64,000 bases of DNA from positions 496,001 through 560,000 of the forward strand of contig NZ_CP093299.1 of the NCBI RefSeq assembly GCF_024362805.1. Direction: 5' to 3'. Position 1 is the stretch's first letter; each line of letters opens with the position of its first letter. The notes under the pieces are model-generated. The model made no database searches. It was given only the letters and a program-made list of their open reading frames with translations, and was not told the DNA's origin. Origin of the DNA: Salipaludibacillus sp. LMS25 (GTDB lineage Bacteria > Bacillota > Bacilli > Bacillales > Salisediminibacteriaceae). Position numbers and translations under genes: made by a program. Positions 38,347-48,643 of this stretch are shown one piece after another.

Positions 38347-40035
38347 TTATCCTATTGAGCCTTCTTTGTCTAACAATGAAAACGAGTTAAGAAGAGTATC
38401 TTGTATTTCTTCTTTATTTATTTCTGTTACCTTTAATGCTTTATCAAAAACTTCTTTTAAGTTCTCTACAGGGAAAATTGTGATGCCTTCTACCTCTTGT
38501 AGCACCGTTTGATTATTTCCTTTTGGAATAATAACTTCTGACACACCTGCTTGTTTGGCCGCCTCCACTTTCGTTACGACTCCACCAACCGGTTTCACAT
38601 CTCCGTAAATGCCAATTTCCCCTGTCATAGCAATGTGATGAGAAACAGGAATGCCATGTATGGCTGAATAAATTGCGGTAGCTATCGCTATACCTGCAGA
38701 AGGACCATCAACCGGAACACCACCTGGAAAGTTCACATGCAAATCATACTGATCCGTTTTAATTCCCATATGTTTTAAAACGGTTACAACATTTTCAACC
38801 GAGCTCCTTGCCATGCTTTTTCGTTTAACACTCCTCATTTGGTTACCTGTGCTTTCTTCATCGGCAATACCTGTTACAATGAGACCGCCACCAGCAGTTC
38901 GCTTCAAAGCTGTCACTTCCACATCTAAAAGTATTCCTGAACCAGGCCCGCTAATCGCTAATCCATTTACAGCCCCGATTTTATCTATAGAGGAGATTTT
39001 CTTTTCCATTCTCGGTGACATTTGACCGGCATGAATCACCCACTCCAAATCAACAGTTCTCACGTGATCTCTTCCTTCATTAATGGCCATAGCGGCAGCT
39101 AGTTGAATCATATTAACAGCTTCTCTTCCATTGGTAGCATAACTCGCCACGTGATCATAAACGGATGGTTCTACATCCATTCCAAGTTTGTCTACCGATT
39201 TTGCAGCTACTTTTCTTACTTCTTCTTGCGTCAGGCCTCTAAAAAAGACTTCAACACATCGAGATCGGATCGCCGGTGGAATCTCTTCAGGATGTCTTGT
39301 AGTAGCTGCAATTAGCCTAAAATCTGCTGGCAATCCTTTTTTAAATATGTCGTGAATATGTTCAGGAATCTGAGGATTTTCTTCATGATAGTAGGCACTT
39401 TCTAAAAACACTCTTCGTTCTTCCAACACTTTTAACAGCTTGTTAATTTGAATGGAATGCAGCTCGCCAATTTCATCAATAAAAAGAATCCCTCCATGGG
39501 CTTTCGTCACAGCTCCCTGTTTTGGCTGTGGTATTCCAGCCTGCCCCATTGCTCCAGCACCTTGATAAATTGGATCATGTACTGACCCAATCAATGGATC
39601 AGCAATTCCTCTCTCGTCAAATCTGGCTGTGGCACCATCCAATTCTACAAAGACTGAATCAAATCGAAAAGGAGAATGGGGATTTGCTTTTGCTTCCTCA
39701 AGTACAAGTCTAGCAGCCGCCGTTTTCCCTACACCAGGCGGCCCGTAAATAATAACATGTTGAGGATTTGGACCACATATAGCTGCTTGTAATGATCTAA
39801 TGCCATGGGATTGCCCTACAATATCAGTAAAGCAATTTGGTCTTACTCGTTCTGACAATGGTTCTGTTAATTTTATTTTACGCATTCGCCTAAGTTGGTC
39901 CATTTCCTTTTGAGATTCTTTATCCACAGAACGGCGTTGTGTATGCTGATTTTTAAGTAAATTCCAAAAATACAGGCCTATCACAACACCGAAAAAAAGC
40001 TGTATTAGCACCATCATACCAGTAATTGTCATCAT
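38347..40035 (-). CDS. lonB: Forespore-type ATP-dependent protease LonB
   Basis: Membrane-tethered Lon-like protease; in B. subtilis it is made under sigma-F control in the forespore. The 562-residue protein has one N-terminal membrane segment (about 5-25), an AAA+ domain with Walker [17 protein letters not shown] near 95 and Walker B GILFIDEIGEL near 190, and a C-terminal Lon protease domain. The catalytic serine is in PVDGPSAGIAIATAI and the lysine in VVTKVEAAKQAG. It lacks the LonA N-terminal substrate domain. It lies between clpX and lonA. Confidence 0.95.
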   Translation of the reverse strand: MMTITGMMVLIQLFFGVVIGLYFWNLLKNQHTQRRSVDKESQKEMDQLRRMRKIKLTEPLSERVRPNCFTDIVGQSHGIRSLQAAICGPNPQHVIIYGPPGVGKTAAARLVLEEAKANPHSPFRFDSVFVELDGATARFDERGIADPLIGSVHDPIYQGAGAMGQAGIPQPKQGAVTKAHGGILFIDEIGELHSIQINKLLKVLEERRVFLESAYYHEENPQIPEHIHDIFKKGLPADFRLIAATTRHPEEIPPAIRSRCVEVFFRGLTQEEVRKVAAKSVDKLGMDVEPSVYDHVASYATNGREAVNMIQLAAAMAINEGRDHVRTVDLEWVIHAGQMSPRMEKKISSIDKIGAVNGLAISGPGSGILLDVEVTALKRTAGGGLIVTGIADEESTGNQMRSVKRKSMARSSVENVVTVLKHMGIKTDQYDLHVNFPGGVPVDGPSAGIAIATAIYSAIHGIPVSHHIAMTGEIGIYGDVKPVGGVVTKVEAAKQAGVSEVIIPKGNNQTVLQEVEGITIFPVENLKEVFDKALKVTEINKEEIQDTLLNSFSLLDKEGSIG

Positions 40036-40277
40036 ATCCTCCTCCTGATCTTAACCGTCTTACGAAAGCTGCTTAAAGGTACTTAACAATCTCCCTCCCT
40101 TTCCTCATCTGCAGCTATGCGACGACAATAGTAAGGTTTTCACATGTCTAAATTATTTTTTCTGATCTGTAAGTATAGTCTTACCGAAGACTTCACACTT
40201 AACCTTCATTTCTGAAGCAGGTAGAAATTAGCATTACAAACTAGCTAGATGACCATTACAAATTGCAGGATGGCACT

Positions 40278-40305
40278 AAAAAACCGCCTCCATACTGGAG
40301 ACGGT
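40278..40305 (-). terminator. Terminator after clpX
   Basis: On the minus strand ACCGTCTCC, an AGTAT loop and GGAGGCGGT are followed by TTTTTTAG. It lies 10 bp beyond the clpX stop. Confidence 0.88.
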
Positions 40306-40315
40306 AAATCGTTCT

Positions 40316-41596
40316 TTATGCACTTTCTTTCGGTTTTTTTTGGTCTTTAATTTCCTCGCCATTCTCAGATAAAAGTGTTGGTCGCTTTAAGTCCCTCACT
40401 GTTTCATCAGTAATAATACATTTAGCAATATCTTCACGAGATGGCAACTCATACATAACATCTAACATCATGGTTTCAATAATTGATCGTAAGCCACGAG
40501 CTCCTGTCTTACGTTCGATAGCTTGATTTGCTACTTCACGCAGTGCCTCTTCAGAGAATTCTAACTCAACCTCATCTAGCTCGAGAAGCTTTTTGTATTG
40601 TTTAACGAGCGCATTTTTTGGCTCTGTTAAAATTTCAACTAAAGCTGCTTCATCCAGATGTTCAAGACTAGCAATAACTGGAAGTCTGCCGATAAACTCA
40701 GGAATCAATCCATAACGCAACAAATCTTCAGGAAGAATTTTAGATAAGTATTGATCTTCCTTTAGATCCGAGTCATCGGTTTCAGAACCGAAACCGATGA
40801 CTTTCTTCCCTAATCTGCGTTTGATGATTTGGTCAATTCCGTCAAAAGCACCTCCACAAATAAACAAGACATTAGTCGTGTCTATTTGAATGAACTCTTG
40901 GTGTGGATGCTTACGACCTCCTTGTGGTGGCACGCTGGCAGTAGTACCTTCTAAAATTTTCAATAAAGCTTGTTGTACCCCTTCACCAGATACATCTCTT
41001 GTTATAGATGGATTTTCTGACTTACGGGCCACTTTGTCAATTTCATCAATGTAGATAATGCCTCTTTCAGCCTTTTCTACATCATAGTCTGCAGCCTGAA
41101 TAAGCTTTAATAGAATATTTTCTACATCTTCACCAACATAGCCAGCTTCAGTGAGAGAAGTGGCATCAGCTATTGCAAAAGGAACATTCAAAATTCGTGC
41201 CAATGTTTGCGCCAACAGCGTTTTCCCGCTTCCTGTAGGCCCGATCAAGCAAATATTACTTTTAGCTAACTCAACCTCATCGTTCTTAGAAGCGGAATTG
41301 ACTCGTTTGTAGTGATTATATACTGCTACTGATAACGTTTTCTTCGCTTGGTCTTGGCCGATCACATAATCGTTTAGTATATCACGAATTTCCTGTGGTT
41401 TTGGAATATCTTCCATTTCCACTTCTTCTTCAGTACCTAATTCTTCTTCCACGATTTCGGTACATAATTCAATACATTCATCGCATATATACACGCCTGG
41501 GCCGGCTACTAATTTTCTCACTTGATCCTGCGTTTTTCCACAGAAAGAACATTTCAATTGTCCTTTTTCTTCATTGAATTTAAACAACTTATTCAC
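40316..41596 (-). CDS. clpX: ATP-dependent Clp protease ATP-binding subunit ClpX
   Basis: AAA+ unfoldase that feeds substrates to ClpP. The 426-residue protein has the N-terminal zinc-binding domain with CSFCGK and CDECIELC cysteine pairs (residues about 17-41), Walker [16 protein letters not shown] near 118 and Walker [12 protein letters not shown] near 180. The [14 protein letters not shown] pore/sensor region follows. It is downstream of tig, with a terminator and about 300 bp between them, so it probably has its own promoter. Confidence 0.97.
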   Translation of the reverse strand: MNKLFKFNEEKGQLKCSFCGKTQDQVRKLVAGPGVYICDECIELCTEIVEEELGTEEEVEMEDIPKPQEIRDILNDYVIGQDQAKKTLSVAVYNHYKRVNSASKNDEVELAKSNICLIGPTGSGKTLLAQTLARILNVPFAIADATSLTEAGYVGEDVENILLKLIQAADYDVEKAERGIIYIDEIDKVARKSENPSITRDVSGEGVQQALLKILEGTTASVPPQGGRKHPHQEFIQIDTTNVLFICGGAFDGIDQIIKRRLGKKVIGFGSETDDSDLKEDQYLSKILPEDLLRYGLIPEFIGRLPVIASLEHLDEAALVEILTEPKNALVKQYKKLLELDEVELEFSEEALREVANQAIERKTGARGLRSIIETMMLDVMYELPSREDIAKCIITDETVRDLKRPTLLSENGEEIKDQKKPKESA

Positions 41597-41867
41597 CCCT
41601 TACATTAAGATTAAACGTTCAGGCATGTTCAAAAGCACCTTATAAATTTGTATGTTTACATTGTACGTCTGAATATCTTTTTTTAGTCATTAAGGTATTT
41701 ATTGTATGATCTCCTGTTCCTTCATCCTTTCTACTGAATTGTACCATAATTATCTGACAGATGATAAGTAAAGCGCTTTTCCTACCCCTGATTATAGTTA
41801 TGTTCGATTTAGAATAAATGAAACAGTTTTTAATTGTCAAGAATAACATCCATGCCTAAGTTATGTA

Positions 41868-41899
41868 CAAAACAAGGCACGATTCATTGTCGCGCCTTG
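41868..41899 (-). terminator. Terminator after tig
   Basis: On the minus strand CAAGGCGCGA, loop, TCGTGCCTTG then TTTTG. It lies about 95 bp past the tig stop. The rest of 41597-41994 holds no gene; the clpX promoter should lie there. Confidence 0.8.
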
Positions 41900-41994
41900 C
41901 CACTACTTTTCCAAATTGTTTCGAGACATATAGGTTTTTCTATTTTTTAGAAATTATTCCTCACGAAACATATGGTATGTGATTAACGATTAGC

Positions 41995-43284
41995 TTACTT
42001 TTTACTATTTTCTACTAAGAAGTCTATTGCTTTACGTACTTTTAAATCACCTTTTAATGTCTCAACTCCACCTTGCATGTCAAGAATTTGGCGAATTTCA
42101 TCCGCTGAGCGTTTATACATATCGGCCATTTTTTCAATTTCTGCCGCCACATCTTCATCACTCGCTTCAAGTTTTTCAGCTTCAGCAATAGCTTCCAACG
42201 TAAGATTTACGCGTACTCTTTTTTCAGCATCGTCTTGGAATTGGGCTTTCATGCCTTCTTCATCTGTTTGTGCAAATTGATAATACATATCCATCGACAT
42301 ACCTTGCGCTTGTAAACGTTGGCCAAATTCATCCATCATCCGCTTTACTTCAGTTTCCACCATCGCTTCTGGAAGATCAATGTCGCTGTTTTCACTTGCC
42401 TTTTCAACGAGGGTGTCTTTCATTTTAGCATCAGCTTCTTGTTGTTTTGTATCTTCAAGATTTTTACGGACGTCTTCTTTTAAAGCAGCAAATGATTCAT
42501 GTTCTTCGTTAACATCCTTTGCAAACTCATCGTCTAGCTCAGGTAAGTCTTTACGTTTAATGTCATGAATTTTCACTTTAAACTTAGCTGGTTTTCCAGC
42601 AAGGTCTTCAGAATGGTAGTCTTCAGGGAATGTCACATTTACTTCTGCTTCCTCACCTGTTTTCAAACCAACCATCTCATCTTCAAAGCCTGGAATAAAT
42701 TGACCAGAACCGATTTCAAGGGAGTAATTTTCTGATTTTCCACCTTCAAATGGCTCATCATCCACAAACCCTTCAAAATCAAAAATGACTGTATCGCCTT
42801 TTTCGATTTGGCCATCTTCAATTGCTACAAGATCTGCATGCTTTTCTTGAAGATTGGTGATTTCAGCGTCTACATCTTCATCAGTGACAGTCGTATCTTC
42901 CACTTCTACTTCAAGCCCTTTATAGTCACCGAGTTTAACTTCCGGTTTCACAGTGACTGTAGCAGTGAAGACTAATGGCTTTCCTTTAGCCATATCCTCA
43001 ATATCAATATCTGGTTGATCCACAGGCTCAATTCCCGTTTCTTCTACTGCTTCAGAGTATGCTTGTGGTAATAGCACATCCAATGCATCCTGATAAAGTG
43101 ACTCCACACCAAAGCGCTGTTCAAAAAGGGGACGTGGTACACGACCTTTACGGAAGCCTGGTACGTTCACTTGTTTAACAACTTTTTTAAAGGCTTGGTC
43201 CAGCGCGTCGTTTACACGGTCGCTGCTTACTTCAACCGTAAGGACACCTGAGTTACCTTCTTTTTTTTCCCATTTTGCTGACAT
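41995..43284 (-). CDS. tig: Trigger factor
   Basis: Ribosome-bound chaperone with peptidyl-prolyl isomerase activity that meets nascent chains. The 429-residue protein has the ribosome-binding signature [19 protein letters not shown] near residue 37, an FKBP-type PPIase domain (about 150-245, with [20 protein letters not shown]) and a helical C-terminal arm domain. I chose the ATG at 43284, which has GGAGGG about 10 nt upstream; the frame extends 11 codons further without support. The sequence is markedly acidic in the C-terminal half, which suits a halotolerant or alkaliphilic host but does not prove it. Confidence 0.95.
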   Translation of the reverse strand: MSAKWEKKEGNSGVLTVEVSSDRVNDALDQAFKKVVKQVNVPGFRKGRVPRPLFEQRFGVESLYQDALDVLLPQAYSEAVEETGIEPVDQPDIDIEDMAKGKPLVFTATVTVKPEVKLGDYKGLEVEVEDTTVTDEDVDAEITNLQEKHADLVAIEDGQIEKGDTVIFDFEGFVDDEPFEGGKSENYSLEIGSGQFIPGFEDEMVGLKTGEEAEVNVTFPEDYHSEDLAGKPAKFKVKIHDIKRKDLPELDDEFAKDVNEEHESFAALKEDVRKNLEDTKQQEADAKMKDTLVEKASENSDIDLPEAMVETEVKRMMDEFGQRLQAQGMSMDMYYQFAQTDEEGMKAQFQDDAEKRVRVNLTLEAIAEAEKLEASDEDVAAEIEKMADMYKRSADEIRQILDMQGGVETLKGDLKVRKAIDFLVENSKK

Positions 43285-43346
43285 ATATACTTTCCCTCCA
43301 ACATAAAAAAAGATCATTTTTATCGCTACTGTTTTGCAACCCTTAT

Positions 43347-43374
43347 ATTATAACACAAGGCATATGCATTTCAA
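43347..43374 (-). promoter_or_regulatory. Probable sigma-A promoter of tig
   Basis: -35 TTGAAA (43369-43374) and -10 TATAAT (43347-43352) with a 16-bp spacer. The R1 repeat begins 7 bp upstream of the -35 box. Confidence 0.65.
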
Positions 43375-43380
43375 TGATTT

Positions 43381-43538
43381 ATAAAGCTAAGCTTCAATCA
43401 GTGGGAGTTTTCCTTCATCCCCACTGATTGTTAGTTTAACTTATGGGACCTTTAGGGGCAGTTTATCCCCCACCTAAACTTTTCGCTCTTCTTAAGTTTT
43501 GAGGTGGGCGTTTTACTGCCCCTTAAGAGTGGGATAAA
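43381..43538 (+). repeat. R1 repeat, full-length copy (158 bp)
   Basis: Bounded by ATAAA at 43381-43385 and 43534-43538, with both hairpins intact. Its right ATAAA is also the left ATAAA of an adjoining R2 copy. It sits just upstream of the tig promoter. Confidence 0.9.
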
Positions 43539-43687
43539 ACGAACCTTCAATCAGTGGGCATTTTCGTCCTTCTCCAACTGATTGGAGGTGAGTGAAGCAA
43601 GGCATTAGCGGCCGTTAGCACACGCCTATATAGCTCTCTCATCTCTATTTTCAGGCCGGCGTTTTCCGGACGGTTATCTGTGATAAA
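43534..43687 (+). repeat. R2 repeat, full-length copy joined to R1
   Basis: Shares ATAAA (43534-43538) with the upstream R1 and ends with ATAAA at 43683-43687. Hairpin 1 (CAATCAGTGGGC against CCAACTGATTG) is near-intact. Hairpin 2 has several changes but keeps the two-arm layout. Confidence 0.85.
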
Positions 43688-43837
43688 AATGACTGCTCAA
43701 GCAAAGGATAAACATTTATTTGGATCTCTTCTGTCATGATGGACCAATCTCTAGTTTATGACTCTCATAGTCCTGCTCAATTTCTAATTATGTATGATAA
43801 GTTAGTTAAGTCCTGATTAAATTATGTATTCAGAAAT

Positions 43838-44893
43838 CTAAATCTCATTATGGTCCATTGAGAAAAGTAAGGTCTCAATTTTTTTCAAGTGATCAACTGC
43901 TTTTTCTACGTCTTCTTTTTCCACCTGATATACCGTCAACATCTCCTCTATGCTAGAATCCTCTTCCAAAAGCTGGCGTCCCATTTGATGCAACGCACAT
44001 GCCCATATATTAATATCGAGTGGTTCTGGGGATTTAGGAAAAAGGGCAAATAAATAATGCCACCATACTTGTTGGACCATTTCAAACAGCGACGGATTTT
44101 TTTGAGCCAGTGTGGTTTCTAACTTTGATAAGACAGACGTTCCAAATTTCTCATGGAACACGTCCTCTAAATCTTCAATAGCTACCTTGAAATTTTCACC
44201 AAACTTATGTACGTCAAATGTTTCCTGGCTGTTCATTTCTTTTAGTGTTTGAAGTAAATAACTTTTTAACACTGGGTGATTATCTCTTCCTTGAAGAAAA
44301 GATCTATATGCCTTTTCTACTTTTAAAGAATCATGCTGACTCAGCTGTTGTATTGCCCCCCATTGCTGATCAAGATTCCCCTTCTCAAGTATTTGAATCA
44401 ATTCTTCCGTTGTAGAAACAAGCTCAAATGAATCATCATCGTTTTCTTTCTCTAACTCAACACTGTCATAACCTTCAGTCATCTGTCTAGAGAATTCTAG
44501 CAAATGGTAAAATGATTCAGCCATTTTGGCTGGCAGTTTATCTTCTGCAATCACAATTTCTAATAACTTCACCACTTCTTGGTAATCGCCTAATTGGACT
44601 AACAAGGAGACATACACTTGAAGGACATCGTAATAGTCCCCAATCCCTTCGTGCAACATTGATTCACAGTGCATTCTAGCCTCTGCTAGTCTATTTAATT
44701 CAATATTTGTAATGACGAGCCCATAACGAGCCTGGGGGTGCTCTGGCTCTAATTCTGTCGATTGCTTAAAATAGGTTAAAGCATCGTAATATTTTTTTTC
44801 CTTTAACGAGGTCATCCCTTTATCTACAAGCCTCGGCACCAGTCCAGGAAAAAGAATAACATTATCATCGTGACCGTTTGCCTGCTTCCCCAT
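43838..44893 (-). CDS. ysoA: TPR-repeat protein (YsoA-like)
   Basis: A 351-residue soluble, acidic helical protein with tetratricopeptide-like repeats in the N-terminal third (ALTYFKQSTELEPEHPQARY near 40, then AEARMHCESMLHEGIGDYYD). No membrane segment or enzymatic motif is seen. YsoA lies upstream of tig in B. subtilis, and this gene has the same place and strand, which is the basis for the name. Its function is unknown. A perfect 6-bp-arm palindrome, ATGACT-AA-AGTCAT, lies at 44968-44981 upstream of the start. Confidence 0.7.
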   Translation of the reverse strand: MGKQANGHDDNVILFPGLVPRLVDKGMTSLKEKKYYDALTYFKQSTELEPEHPQARYGLVITNIELNRLAEARMHCESMLHEGIGDYYDVLQVYVSLLVQLGDYQEVVKLLEIVIAEDKLPAKMAESFYHLLEFSRQMTEGYDSVELEKENDDDSFELVSTTEELIQILEKGNLDQQWGAIQQLSQHDSLKVEKAYRSFLQGRDNHPVLKSYLLQTLKEMNSQETFDVHKFGENFKVAIEDLEDVFHEKFGTSVLSKLETTLAQKNPSLFEMVQQVWWHYLFALFPKSPEPLDINIWACALHQMGRQLLEEDSSIEEMLTVYQVEKEDVEKAVDHLKKIETLLFSMDHNEI

Positions 44894-45087
44894 ATCAGCT
44901 AACCACCTTTTCAGTTCTTCTTTTCATTTAGTTTATCAATTAAGATATAGAAAAACAAATGGAATTAATGACTAAAGTCATCATTTTTATCCGAAAGTTT
45001 ACTATTGTGTCATTTAGATATATTTTCTGTTACCAGAACCTTACCGCATCTAAGAAAATGTTAAGCCCTCTGCTTCTCAAGACTGGT

Positions 45088-45243
45088 ATAAACGACCCTT
45101 CAATCAGTGGGAGGTTTCATTCTTCTCACTGATTGGTAATTGAGTGACCCAGAACACTAGCGGCCGTTAGCTCACGCCTAAATAGAGTTAGCTCGCCTTT
45201 CTATTTTGAGCCGGGAGGTTTACGGACGGTCATCTGTGATCAA
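45088..45243 (+). repeat. R2 repeat, full-length copy
   Basis: Starts with ATAAA at 45088 and ends at a decayed ATCAA (45239-45243). Hairpin 1 CAATCAGTGGGAG/TCTCACTGATTG is clear. The second hairpin is changed at several positions (GGCCGTTAGCTCACGCCT against GCCGGGAGGTTTACGGAC). No gene is seen in the rest of 44894-45388. Confidence 0.85.
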
Positions 45244-45388
45244 CCATTACTTAACTCAAGTAAAAGATGTTTTTTCTAATATTTTACTACCTCGAAGGAA
45301 TTTTTTGAAAATAGATGACTAAATGTATGAATTATAGCGAGCTTGATATATAATGTTTGGAATTAATGAAAGGGATAGGCGTAATTAT

Positions 45389-45861
45389 ATGGAAGAGTAT
45401 TGGGACGTGGGCCAGAATCCAACTGACTTAACTTACCAACTATTACTGTCTGTTTTATGCGAGAATTCAGATAAATTCTATTTTATCCCACTCTTAAAGG
45501 TCCCATAAGTTAAACGAACAATCAGTGGGGGATGAAGGAAAACGCCCTCTGATTGAAGCTTAGCTTTATAACAAGAAATGTATTTAAATTTAATCAGAAG
45601 TTGCTTGATAAATTTGTCCCCTATTTGTTAGAAAGATATACAACAACACCGTGGGCGAATACTATAGCACTCGGTCCACCAGCAAACGTTTTCGTGATAG
45701 AAGCTAATACTGCAACCTGTCATTTACTTCAACAGTCGGCCAATGCTTTGTACGATTGGGTAGCCCAAAACTTACCTGAAGACTTAACGGTCATTAAGGA
45801 TAATTTTGAATGGTTTTCCTGTACAACGCACGATGAATTCGCTTATTTTAGAATATGTTAA
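45389..45861 (+). pseudogene. Unknown gene interrupted by an R1 repeat
   Basis: From the ATG at 45389 the frame reads MEEYWDVGQNPTDLTYQLLL and on to DKFYFI, then enters the R1 copy and stops. Beyond the repeat, the same protein resumes in the correct frame at TRNVFKFNQKLLDKFVPYLL and continues to a stop at 45861. Removing the repeat with one TTTAT copy joins TTC TAT TTT AT to A ACA AGA, giving an uninterrupted 129-codon frame. I do not recognise the family. A TTG within the repeat could start a 102-codon fragment, but that is unlikely to be the original gene. Confidence 0.8.
45482..45569 (-). repeat. R1 repeat, 88-bp deleted form inside a gene
   Basis: Inverted copy flanked by TTTAT at 45482-45486 and 45565-45569. 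It keeps hairpin A and the GGGACCTTT segment but lacks hairpin B, which is a different internal deletion from the 55-bp forms. It splits an otherwise open reading frame, showing that TTTAT is a duplicated target. Confidence 0.92.
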
Positions 45862-46062
45862 GCCTATTATCGAAAGTTAATTCATACAATTCAAGGTTTG
45901 CAAATTCAAAAAGTAGACTAGTTTTATTTAACTAGGATGTCATATTAGCGTAAGAGGTGTTTTACCACTCAGCCCAGTAAGGTTCAGTTTGTCAACATCT
46001 AGAACTTGGTGACTATTCTGCGGATAGTATGCCTATTTTCTCCACTTTAACCTGACTAGTAA

Positions 46063-46101
46063 AGAGCCTCTAGTTTTCCCACTTAGATCACTAGAAGCTC
46101 T
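46063..46101 (-). terminator. Terminator of the tetR-ABC operon
   Basis: Stem AGAGCTTCTAGT/ACTAGAGGCTCT on the minus strand, just past the permease stop codon, with TTTAC following. The T-tract is short. Confidence 0.65.
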
Positions 46102-46106
46102 CCTTT

Positions 46107-47711
46107 TTAGTTACTTTCTATATCACGTTTTCTATAACCTACGAAACCTATAATGATTAACCCTGCTGCAACAGTACTCAAGATAAACAGCGGCATAAAG
46201 GAAACTTCTTCAATCGGTGTTTTTGGAATATGGCCAAATGGCGTTAATTGAGCTACCCAATCTGGGAATTGGAACATTTGACCTAAATACACAACAATAA
46301 AGGAATATAAAAGGTAAATCCAAGTCACTTGTGTCAGCTTTGGCAGACACCCTATCAGAAGTACAGCAAGACCGATCATGACAATCATCGCAGGATAAAA
46401 GACTATTCCTGCTCCGTAAACCATAGTAAATTCAAGCCCTTCGTCCATAACCGCTGCTCCAGCAGCCCACAAGCCGAACGTACTTACGGAAAGCATGACA
46501 AATCCATTCACTAATGATAGAACCAAATAGCCGCCCATAAGTCGAATCCGTGACACCGCTCTTGCTAACAAATGGTCAGAACGACCTTTTTTCTCTTCTC
46601 CACGAAGTTTATTCATTGTCATTAAAGGAGGTACCGTTGCTAATAAAGCGATAACAACCATTAGCGTTGGCAAAAATTGCTCGACTATTGAGATCCCTTC
46701 GACTTGAACCAACATGTTTTTATACATGTCATTCCCTTCTATAAATGATTCCAAATCTCCAAAAATGGAACCATAGGAAGCGCCTAGTACAAACAAACCA
46801 ATTGCCCATGCTATCATCCCAGTTCGCTGAAGTCTAAAGGCAAGACCTAAAGGACTTTGCAAAAAACGCGAAGCACATCTTCTCCCTGATTTTGCAGGTA
46901 AAAATCCTTGCTCTAAATCACGCTTGCTATTTAAGTAATTAGCTAAGACAACTAAAATGACAGAAAGGAGAAGCATTAATAAAACCGGACCCCAATGATT
47001 TTCTGAATAGGCATCCGTTTTAGACACCCACCCTAAAGGCGAAAGCCACGATAACGCATCATTACTAACATCTGTAATTGAACGAAAAAGGTAAGCAATC
47101 AGTAAGACAGCAAGTGATAAGCCGACCGTACCACGTGAACTTTGAGAAAGTTGTGCTGAGACCGCCGTCACACCAGCAAAAACCATCCCCGTCCCTCCTA
47201 ACGCAGCACCGTAAAGTAAAGATCCTTCTAGATCCATACTTTCTATTCCAAGAACTGCCAAACCAAAACCCACAAGCAATGCTAACGTTAAGCTTGTGCC
47301 AATGATCACAAGTAAGGAGGCATTTAAGAAGGAAAGCCGTCCAACAGGTAACGAACGAACTAGTTCAATACGGCCCTCTTCTTCATCGGCTCTTGTATGG
47401 CGAGTCACGACCAAAATACTCATTAATCCAACGACAACAGCAGTCATGAGTAACATTTGATGAGTCATCATGGCACCAAGGGTATAGTTTTCTAAATTAC
47501 CTGGACCTAGCATCGCCGTCATAGCAGGATTGGCCATCGTTTCCGTCAGTGCATCTCTTTCTTGTTGTGTTTCATATAGATTAACAAAAGCAGGAGGAAT
47601 AATGAATGTAAAAGCTGTTAATCCGATTAACCACAAGGGAATTCTTAGTCTGTCTAATCTAAGAATAAACTGTGAAAGGTGACCCATTTTAGCTATCAGT
47701 GTTTGAGCCAT
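46107..47711 (-). CDS. ABC-2 type exporter permease
   Basis: Membrane component of a drug- or antibiotic-export ABC transporter. The 534-residue protein has about twelve hydrophobic segments, apparently a tandem duplication of the six-segment ABC-2 unit. Each half has a similar loop after its second segment: RHTRADEEEGRIELVRSLPV in the first and KLRGEEKKGRSDHLLARAV in the second. Its ATG overlaps the ATPase stop (TAATG). The substrate is unknown. The layout (TetR, ATPase, long permease) is that of drug-responsive exporters. Confidence 0.85.
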   Translation of the reverse strand: MAQTLIAKMGHLSQFILRLDRLRIPLWLIGLTAFTFIIPPAFVNLYETQQERDALTETMANPAMTAMLGPGNLENYTLGAMMTHQMLLMTAVVVGLMSILVVTRHTRADEEEGRIELVRSLPVGRLSFLNASLLVIIGTSLTLALLVGFGLAVLGIESMDLEGSLLYGAALGGTGMVFAGVTAVSAQLSQSSRGTVGLSLAVLLIAYLFRSITDVSNDALSWLSPLGWVSKTDAYSENHWGPVLLMLLLSVILVVLANYLNSKRDLEQGFLPAKSGRRCASRFLQSPLGLAFRLQRTGMIAWAIGLFVLGASYGSIFGDLESFIEGNDMYKNMLVQVEGISIVEQFLPTLMVVIALLATVPPLMTMNKLRGEEKKGRSDHLLARAVSRIRLMGGYLVLSLVNGFVMLSVSTFGLWAAGAAVMDEGLEFTMVYGAGIVFYPAMIVMIGLAVLLIGCLPKLTQVTWIYLLYSFIVVYLGQMFQFPDWVAQLTPFGHIPKTPIEEVSFMPLFILSTVAAGLIIIGFVGYRKRDIESN

Positions 47712-48628
47712 TATTTTGTACCTCCCACTCCTGATCTTGTCACATTATCTGTCCTTTCATAATGACGCATAAACAAATCTTCCAAAGTCGGTGGTGAGCT
47801 CTCAAGTTTAACGATGCCATATTCACTCATGTACCTCATCACTTTGTCCATTTCTTCGGTATCTAATTGAAATGCCAACCCTTGATCAGTCTCATCTAAC
47901 TCATGCACCCCTTTTAAGTGAGCTATTCCCGTCATCTTCTGTTTTGTCTCCACGAGAATATGTGTACGTGTCAAATGACGCAATTCAGTTAGCGTCCCTG
48001 TTTCGATAATACGACCGTCACGAATAATCGCTACTTTGTCACATAATTTTTCTACCTCTGAAAGAATGTGACTAGACAACAGGACACTTTTTCCTTGATC
48101 CTTAACATCCTTCACACAATCTTGAAAAATTTGTTCCATAAGCGGATCTAGACCAGAAGTTGGTTCATCCAAAATGTATAAGTCCGCCTCTGATGAAAAG
48201 GCAGCTATTAATGCTACTTTTTGCCGGTTTCCTTTAGAGTAGGTACGACATTTTTTCGATGGGTCTAAATCAAATTTCTTTATTAAATCTTCACGCCTAC
48301 TTTTGTCATTCTTTCCTCTTAATTTTACTAGTAAGTCAATCACTTCCCCACCGGTTAAGTTAGGCCATAAATTCACATCACCAGGAACATAGGCGATACG
48401 TTTATGAATGTCCACCGCGTCTTTCCATGCATCTTTGCCAAACAGCTGTACCTGTCCGTTGGTGGCTTTAATAATACCGAGTAATATCCGAATTGTCGTT
48501 GATTTCCCTGCACCGTTCGGACCAATAAACCCAAATACTTCTCCCTGATTAACGTCCAAATTCACATTTTCTAAAGCGGTAAACGTACCAAATCGTTTCT
48601 GAAGATTTTTAACTTCTAACAAGCTCAT
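47711..48628 (-). CDS. ABC exporter ATP-binding protein
   Basis: Nucleotide-binding subunit that powers the downstream permease. The 305-residue protein has Walker A GPNGAGKSTTIRILLG near 38, an ABC signature in the form YSKGNRQKVALIAAF (replacing LSGGQ), Walker B LYILDEPTSGLDP near 155 and the switch histidine in SSHILSEVEKLCD. A C-terminal extension (about 220-305) is typical of exporter ATPases. It lies 15 bp after tetR. Confidence 0.93.
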   Translation of the reverse strand: MSLLEVKNLQKRFGTFTALENVNLDVNQGEVFGFIGPNGAGKSTTIRILLGIIKATNGQVQLFGKDAWKDAVDIHKRIAYVPGDVNLWPNLTGGEVIDLLVKLRGKNDKSRREDLIKKFDLDPSKKCRTYSKGNRQKVALIAAFSSEADLYILDEPTSGLDPLMEQIFQDCVKDVKDQGKSVLLSSHILSEVEKLCDKVAIIRDGRIIETGTLTELRHLTRTHILVETKQKMTGIAHLKGVHELDETDQGLAFQLDTEEMDKVMRYMSEYGIVKLESSPPTLEDLFMRHYERTDNVTRSGVGGTK

Positions 48629-48643
48629 AGTTGCCCCCTCCTT

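Noticed and set aside
41640..41849. 69-codon minus-strand frame between clpX and tig
   Set aside because: No ribosome binding site, no family, and AT-rich intergenic composition in the area expected to hold the clpX promoter.
45553..45861. 102-codon gene starting at a TTG
   Set aside because: The start lies inside an inserted R1 repeat. The true gene begins at 45389 and is interrupted.
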